NCBI RefSeq assembly: GCF_000237925.1
Contig: NC_031498.1
Coordinates: forward strand, 30,188,923-30,252,922
Source of the DNA: Schistosoma mansoni
Taxonomy: Eukaryota; Platyhelminthes; Trematoda; Strigeidida; Schistosomatidae
DNA: 64,000 bases
Direction of reading: 5' to 3'
In this document: piece by piece, positions 58,481 through 64,000 of the stretch
How the letters are laid out: the number at the start of each line of letters is the position of its first letter
Position numbering within the stretch: the stretch's first letter is position 1
Translations under genes and position numbers: made by a program
The notes under the pieces: generated by a model
What the model saw: only the letters and a program-made list of their open reading frames with translations
Databases searched by the model: none
What the model was told of the DNA's origin: nothing

Positions 58481-59214
58481 GAGCTAAACGCGTGTGCAAC
58501 TTTAATGGAAGCTAATGCTTCCTTGAAGATTTAAACTTTTATTATCTCAAAAGCACATTCGGAAAGGTTACAAGTTATTTAACTGTGACAGTAAGATAGA
58601 ATTGAGTACACTGATTGATTGATATCTTCTGATAAACAATTTCATTTTAATGTTCCCACAATTTTAAAACAATCGAATTTATTAAGTGTACGGATTTTAC
58701 GATTAAGCTAAGCGGTCAGATGTACTAAGTCATTGACTATTACTAGTCAGAAACCTTAAATGATCAATCAAGTGTTATATAGAGATCCTAGTAACAACAG
58801 TAGCATCATCATTAAGGATCGCACAAGAACCACTAACTCCCGTGGTTATTGCTAGAAATCAACGAAAAATACAGAAGATAACTGTCTGTAGAACTGGTTA
58901 TTGAATATTAATCATCATCACTATATAAGAACACCTGAATCCCTGATAAATACACTAACAAATAAGATATCCGGAAAATAAGTATGTGTTTGATGACAGT
59001 CTTACTCCTCAGGTAACTAACCCCTCTTCCAGCCATAGAAACAAGGTGGCGCCTAGTAAGCCCTTCTGGAGAAGAACGCTACATCGAAGCACGAGCACAA
59101 CTACCGGGATTCAATAGCTGTTTTGGCATTGCTTACGCAGAATCATTACATCTCCCTTTTTTGAAATCAAAAATAATTATGAAATGATTCTTTCGTAATC
59201 ATTTGTGGGTATAG
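58481..59214. other. Intronic, no recognised feature
   Basis: Within the RNF14 intron. 58990-59160 is less AT-rich and may be part of an unidentified element. Confidence 0.35.
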
Positions 59215-59670
59215 GTCAGTCAGTCAGTCACAACGTAAAACATTGTAGGTACGTACATCAGTTAGAGTTGCCATACCACATTAGCACAAAAATGCAGTTG
59301 TCCATTCAAATCCTATAGTGGTAGAAGTAGTAAGAGTATAAGCATTAATGCGAAAGATTAGGGTTTGAAGATGTTATTCAAGGAGTATAATCCAGTGAAA
59401 TAAATTTGGAAAGAGAAAAAAGAAAGGGATATGAAGAATTCAGAAGATTAGAAATTGGGAGAACACAAACAGTGGATGCACCTTCGCCATTGCAAACGAT
59501 TTTGAGCCATGTCATTCAAGGTCTCTAACCATCGATTGCTATCATCTCGTGGATCCCAACCAGGTAGTTTACACCTACCAACATGGCTCAGTCCACTTGT
59601 CAGTGATTTCATGGATTTGTGGGTATAAGTAGAGTGGTTGATTAGGTCAATCTCTACCATCCGGTTTACC
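59215..59670 (-). mobile_element. Perere-3/SR3-like RTE 3' end
   Basis: Minus-strand 'SLTSGLSHVGRCKLPGWDPR' and 'WLETLNDMAQNRLQWRRC' (59610-59480), then the 3' UTR to 'gttttacgttgtgactgact'. The codons read without a break here. Confidence 0.87.
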
Positions 59671-59825
59671 GTTAACGTTAGGGTTCATGGAAACAGTCCC
59701 ACTATCCAGAAGGCACGACGAGGACCTGTGTGAGTCGGGTTTAGCCTCCCCAGATATTTAACATAAGAGGGTAATGAATCACTTGGTTAATTTAATGTGC
59801 ATTTTAGATGGTAACAGTCATATTA

Positions 59826-59829
59826 AACA

Positions 59830-59862
<33 letters not shown>
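59826..59862 (+). repeat. (TTA)n microsatellite
   Basis: About 12 perfect TTA units in intron sequence; the surrounding 59671-60185 holds no other recognised feature. Confidence 0.95.
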
Positions 59863-59863
<1 letters not shown>

Positions 59864-60186
59864 TAAATCTGATTCTTGAACTTTGAAACCTAATAAGTAA
59901 ATTTGTTTATATTAAGGAATGTATAATAATTATGGTTAAAAATATAAACATGACCCAATTTACATGTACGTGCTTAATGTTAATTTTACAGTCTAAAATA
60001 CTACTAATGAGTCATATATAAATAAACATAGACATATATCAATGACAAAGTCAGTGTGTTAAAGCTTATTGATACTATGTATCATTATGGTTAGATATTC
60101 AAAAACAATCATATCATGATTGTTATATCCGGATGAAGAATCAGTGAATGGTAACTGTTAGGATCTATTTATGGACTATTATTGTA

Positions 60187-60515
60187 TATAGTTGAAATCA
60201 TGAGTCAATTGAAGCTAGACTACCATGGGAAACCTGGAAGCACTGGACGACCGTTTCGTCCCACTATGGGACTCCTCAGTGGCAGTGCGCATCCACGATC
60301 CCGTACCCGCGAGATTCGAACCTAGGACCTACCAGTCTCGCGCCGGAGCACTTGACTGATAGACCACGGTGTCAATGTCTAACTTCAACTAATTCACGAA
60401 GTTGAGCAACCATTTCACCAATGTCTTCAGTGAGTTGATATCTCTCAACAGACCTGGTTGAACTCCACTGGTTACTGCTTCTTACTAGAACTCCAGGATA
60501 TACCCCATGGAGCCA
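60187..60515 (-). repeat. Family B tRNA-hammerhead element
   Basis: Minus orientation, with head region, tRNA-like part partly deleted (box A side shortened near 60362), ribozyme and tail. Followed on its 5' side by an (AT)n tract at 60516-60544. Confidence 0.85.
60238..60292 (-). ncRNA. Hammerhead ribozyme (family B) with CCA insertion
   Basis: CUGAGGA, extended stem II GUCCCA/UGGGAC with a 3-nt loop, GAAA, ACGGUCGU, GUC, stem I GCACUG/CAGUGC. Three extra nucleotides (CCA) separate stem I from the core. Confidence 0.75.
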
Positions 60516-61022
60516 GTCATATATATATATATATATATATATATTCTTAGTGTATTAAAGTGCCTCACAATCACAGTCACTTTTTGGCCTGATTTTGTAT
60601 AATTCTTATTTACTATTTGATGGTGTGATGTAGTCTGATTTGCTTGTACATAAACTACGTATGTCTGAAATACACGATTCATATTGGTGTTCTGGACTGA
60701 ATCGGCTGGGTTAGGCGAATAGCTACTATCTCAGAGGACCAATAAGAACTCTAAGTTGACTCTAGACTACATGTACTACGTTATTATTCTGGTCAATAAG
60801 TTGGTGTTCTGATTGTCAATGCCATCACGTGATAATAACAGGCCATAAGAATATAACAATGATGTTATGCGGACAGAAGGTTAACAAAGAAAATAATACA
60901 CGTAGTAATATATAGGTGAAGATTGTTTTGAATTTTAATCCCGAGCACATTTCAATCGGTGAAATGATGACCGGTAGACGTTTCTTAAGAGCCCAAACTA
61001 TTGACGTATCCGTTTACCTTTA

Positions 61023-61054
<32 letters not shown>

Positions 61055-61254
61055 TATAACATGCAATAAAATTAGGTACGAGAATATGTAAAATAACGAC
61101 ATATACAAAAATATTAAGCACCAAAGGCTAGACATGATTTCATATCATTAAACGTATTTGTAAGTGTAGGATGCCAGTTTTTTTATATTTTTAAATAATT
61201 TTTCTTGATGTCTTTTTCAAGTCATTACTTTTCTTGACTAAATAAGGCTTCAAA
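60516..61254. other. Intronic, microsatellites only
   Basis: (AT)n at 60516-60544 and (TC)n(AC)n at 61023-61053. No gene or repeat family seen. Confidence 0.45.
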
Positions 61255-61257
61255 GAG

Positions 61258-61595
61258 GTATTTCCTGGAGTTCTAGTGAAAAGCAGTGACCAGTGGAGTT
61301 CAACCAGGTCTGTTGTGAGATAGTAACTCACTGAAGATATTGATGGATGTGTCGCTCGATTTCGTGAACCGGTTGAAGTTAGACATTAACACCGTTGGAT
61401 GCCAGCCGGCTTAGTGGTCAAGAGGTTAAGCGCTCGTGCGCGAGACTGATAGGTCGTGGGTTCGAATCTCGCGAGGCGGGATCGTGGATTCGCACTGCTG
61501 AGGATTCCCACAATAGGACGAAACGGACGTCCAGTGCTTCCAGGTTTTCCATGGTAGTCTAGCTTCAAATGATTCATGATCTCAACTATTAAAAT
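61258..61595 (+). repeat. Family B tRNA-hammerhead element (near full length)
   Basis: Plus orientation: head ('ttgtgagatagtaactcactg'-type), tRNA-like part with box A-like 'agtggtcaagaggttaag' and box B-like 'gggttcgaatctcgc', ribozyme, then tail to 'gattcatgatctcaacta'. Confidence 0.88.
61491..61542 (+). ncRNA. Hammerhead ribozyme (family B)
   Basis: CUGAGGA, stem II UUCC/GGAC (first pair mismatched), GAAA, ACGGACGU, GUC, stem I GCACUG/CAGUGC. Core complete; the 10.1-11.1 pair, important for activity, is U-C. Confidence 0.75.
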
Positions 61596-62760
61596 TAAAT
61601 AAGCTACTTGGTCGGTGGAAAAGTGGTGGAACAATTTTGTACATATGACATCTACTTAAAATACCTAGAATGAAATGGAATATTTTTTCCATAACGATGT
61701 TCTTATTTATGCTAAAATGATCGGAAGGTTTATTTGTAACGGATCGCTGACATCAACACTTAGAAGATTAGACAGACAAACAAGTCATTTTTAAAGTTTT
61801 ACATCACAAACTGACATCGGTTAGATGACTATTGTAAACCAAGAAACACTGGACGTGGATTGTGGATACACACTACCGAGTTCTACATTAGAACGAGACA
61901 CCCATATTATGCTTTCTGGCTTCTAGTAAATATCTGATCAGTCAACCAGTAATGTGGAAACTCAGATCCAACAGTCTGCACAACACCGTTTAATAAGGAT
62001 CTTCATCTGTCAACTGTGTTTCTCTTCTTTCTTGTATCTAGTTACACTAAGTTTCAGTTCCAGTTGTACCAATTTATATTCTGACACCTCTAGTTCAAGT
62101 TATAAAAATTTTTTCAACTTTAGTGCTACAGTTTCAGGTACACCAGTAAGGGACGAAATAGCACATAGTAAGTAGGTTAGGATAAGAGCAAAGATAAACT
62201 TAAAGGGGATGCGATTTCTTAGTGTATGTCATGAAATGGGTGGACTGAAGTCAGGAAGTCAATTTCATTCCGGAAAAAGTTTATGTAATAAGAACATTAG
62301 ATGAATCAATAATCTCAAAGTAACCATTTTCAAAGTTTAGTAGTATACATAAAAACATCAACATCAGTAAGTAGTCTCTAGAACATATTTTAAGCCATAA
62401 TGAGTGGAACAGTAGTTTGATTTTTAACCACTGTATCACGAGTTTTACGTTTATCATCATTCACTTCAGTTTGATACAAGCGTATCATTACTAGCCCCTA
62501 AAAGTATGTAGCTGAAAGCTATTTATGGAGGAGAGGGAGTTTATCACTTGATAAATAGATTTTGGATTGTTAAAATTAGTGGACTTTTGATCAGTAGATG
62601 AACGCCGTATGGTTTAGTGATAGCTGCTCTTAAGAACAGACTAATGACTCAGATTGTCGAGTGAAATGATATCAAATACCTGGTAAACAGCCAGTGGAAA
62701 GAAGATATTTTAATGAAAATACCATACTTATGTATAAATTACTAACAGAAAAAAACAATC
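61596..62760. other. Intronic, no recognised feature
   Basis: RNF14 intron. The short plus frame at 61954-62175 lacks support. Confidence 0.4.
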
Positions 62761-62761
62761 G

Positions 62762-62836
62762 TTGAGATCATGAATCAATTGAAGCTAGATCACCATGGAA
62801 AACTTGGAAGCACTGGATGGCCGTTTCGTTTTATAT
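62762..62836 (-). repeat. Family B tail fragment
   Basis: Only the tail and first part of the ribozyme ('tggatggccgtttcg') are present. Confidence 0.8.
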
Positions 62837-62927
62837 GACAACTGAATTGTACTACTTATTTATTAGAAAAGTAATAATAGTAATAAAGTACATTCAATGA
62901 ATACTTCATACTTTATTGGTTACTTAC

Positions 62928-63046
62928 CTCACATGGTGTCCAACAACCTGGACAAAGTTTATACTTTTCTGAAATTAATTTCTCTGACTCTTCTTCTTCT
63001 TTTAGGCGTTGTAGAATCAGTTCATTATCTTCTTGTGATATAGTAC
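62928..63046 (-). CDS. RNF14: RNF14-like RBR E3 ubiquitin ligase, penultimate exon (start of RING2)
   Basis: 119 bp between an acceptor after 'aaaaaacaaactag' and a consensus GTAAGT donor. It encodes an acidic helix 'DNELILQRLKEEEESEKLIS', matching the linker before RING2, and then 'YKLCPGCWTPCE', the first zinc-binding CX2C of RING2. Splicing in phase 0 to 53363 joins 'CWTPCE' to 'KITGCNKM', which reproduces the RNF14 RING2 pattern across the intron. RWD, RING1 and IBR exons must lie beyond the right edge of the window. Confidence 0.85.
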
Positions 63047-63414
63047 CTAGTTTGTTTTTTTAAGGAAATAAAAATATTCGACTATTGTCAATGGGAATGA
63101 AAGATGCTGAAAAGAATTTAGAACAGATTTTTACCATAAATTATACTTCTAATATTTAAGAGAAAATTGATTCTAACTTATTATATTATATCTGTTCCAC
63201 CAGGGTGTTTGGTACCTGAGTGGTTGCGCCACAGGATTGGGCTGTACTGTTCGGATTGCAGCGTTGAAGCCTATATAGTGTATGGCTCTCCTGTTAAACG
63301 GGATTGAGCTGTACTGTTTAGGTTGCCGCGTGAAAGTCTGGATGGTGTCTGATTCTCCTGAAAACCAGTGCAAGATTACCGTGGTCCATAAGGGTATATT
63401 ATATACCCGAGAAC
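63047..63414. other. Presumed upstream intron of RNF14-like gene
   Basis: Precedes the acceptor at 63047. It contains two related ~60-bp stretches (63205-63290 and 63295-63370, both with 'attgggctgtactgtt'-like text), perhaps a short imperfect tandem repeat. Confidence 0.4.
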
Positions 63415-63926
63415 TTCCCCCGAATGCCCTGGTATGGCCGAGAGTGGGGAGAGTCCGCTCTCCATCTCCAAATACTCTCACATGACCACGCGTATAAAAC
63501 CCCTGACAAGGAAGTCCTACTCACTGCCTTCTCGTACCACAGGTGTTGTTTACAAAATTGAGAGGATGAAAAGCGAATGTCCGGCGCTTTACCGGGTTGG
63601 TGGACACAGAAAGTCCACTTAGGGAAGTTGGAAAACCCTCATTCCAAACCAATGGTGTACATGGGTTCCACGATCCTGAGGGAACAAATGGCACATGAAC
63701 TAATTTTTGGTCACCGGCAACCATGGGACTGCATCTCTTCACGATGCTCCGCTGCCTTGTGAGCTAGACCTTTAGGTCAAAGGCTGGGGTGTGGCCCCCT
63801 AATAAAACCACCTGCTTCGGTTTGGGCACCTGGGCAGTACCAAAGTCCTCACGCAAAAAGTGTGGCGCATATGTATCTGGTGCCTCTTTGTACCAATATT
63901 TATGTGTTTAAATAAATAAAAATAAA
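63415..63926 (+). repeat. Unclassified ~510-bp repeat, copy 8 (full length)
   Basis: Plus orientation, same ends as copy 4; tail 'gtttaaataaataaaaata'. Confidence 0.87.
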
Positions 63927-64000
63927 TGTTCGAATATCGGTACACAAGAGTGACTGACATTTTTTTATCACAAAGATTTAGTTAACAAATAATTTAATAT

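Larger units (their letters stand above)
53364..62927 (-). other. 9.6-kb intron of the RNF14-like gene, repeat-filled
   Basis: Donor GAG|GTAAGTAA at 62927 and acceptor at 53364. It contains a nested RTE, a Penelope-like end, parts of the ~510-bp repeat and several tRNA-hammerhead elements. No other exon was found in it. Confidence 0.8.

Noticed and set aside
1-64000. CRISPR arrays, bacterial operons, rRNA genes
   Set aside because: None present; composition, introns and repeats are those of a flatworm genome.

Overview
The window is AT-rich eukaryotic DNA from a blood fluke, most likely a Schistosoma species. The evidence is the repeat content: tRNA-headed elements carrying hammerhead ribozymes (SMalpha type), RTE-clade (SR2-like and Perere-3/SR3-like), CR1-clade (SR1-like), Penelope-like and Gypsy elements, together with introns of only 34-62 bp. 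Species cannot be fixed by eye. Two 200-bp runs of N are assembly gaps.

Host genes are few and split by repeats. (1) The last two coding exons of an unrecognised Ser/Asn/Gln-rich protein, + strand 1384-5237, followed by a long microsatellite-rich presumed 3' UTR. (2) A complete five-exon gene for the translocon-associated protein delta subunit (SSR4/TRAP-delta), + strand 21774-22420, with introns of 34-46 bp; no exon is long enough to stand out as an ORF. (3) A two-exon gene for the large subunit of microsomal triglyceride transfer protein (MTTP), + strand 36108-48047, whose single 8.4-kb intron is packed with repeats and whose second exon carries long Asn runs. (4) The last two coding exons of an RNF14-type RBR E3 ubiquitin ligase, - strand 63046-53202, separated by a 9.6-kb repeat-filled intron. 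(5) A weaker candidate for the 3' end of an unrecognised - strand gene at 31664-31922, possibly with an exon near 34885-34970. SSR4 and MTTP both act in the ER secretory pathway but nothing suggests they are co-regulated.

The rest is layered mobile DNA: a 5' portion of a Gypsy element (13.2-16.2 kb) with a 361-bp ribozyme-bearing insertion in gag; a decayed SR1-like element and a 3' fragment (17.3-21.6 kb); many 3' fragments of two RTE families; an RTE copy with a 575-codon RT reading frame nested inside another repeat (54.9-57.1 kb); two Penelope-like 3' ends; eight copies of an unclassified ~510-bp repeat; three copies of a ~480-bp LTR-like repeat; and about 20 copies or pieces of three families that join a tRNA-like head to a hammerhead ribozyme.

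The most interesting signal is that three sequence-unrelated tRNA-hammerhead families share the same design: a CUGANGA core, a self-complementary 8-nt stem III region that would favour paired (dimeric) ribozymes, and frequent fold-back or head-to-tail arrangements in the genome.
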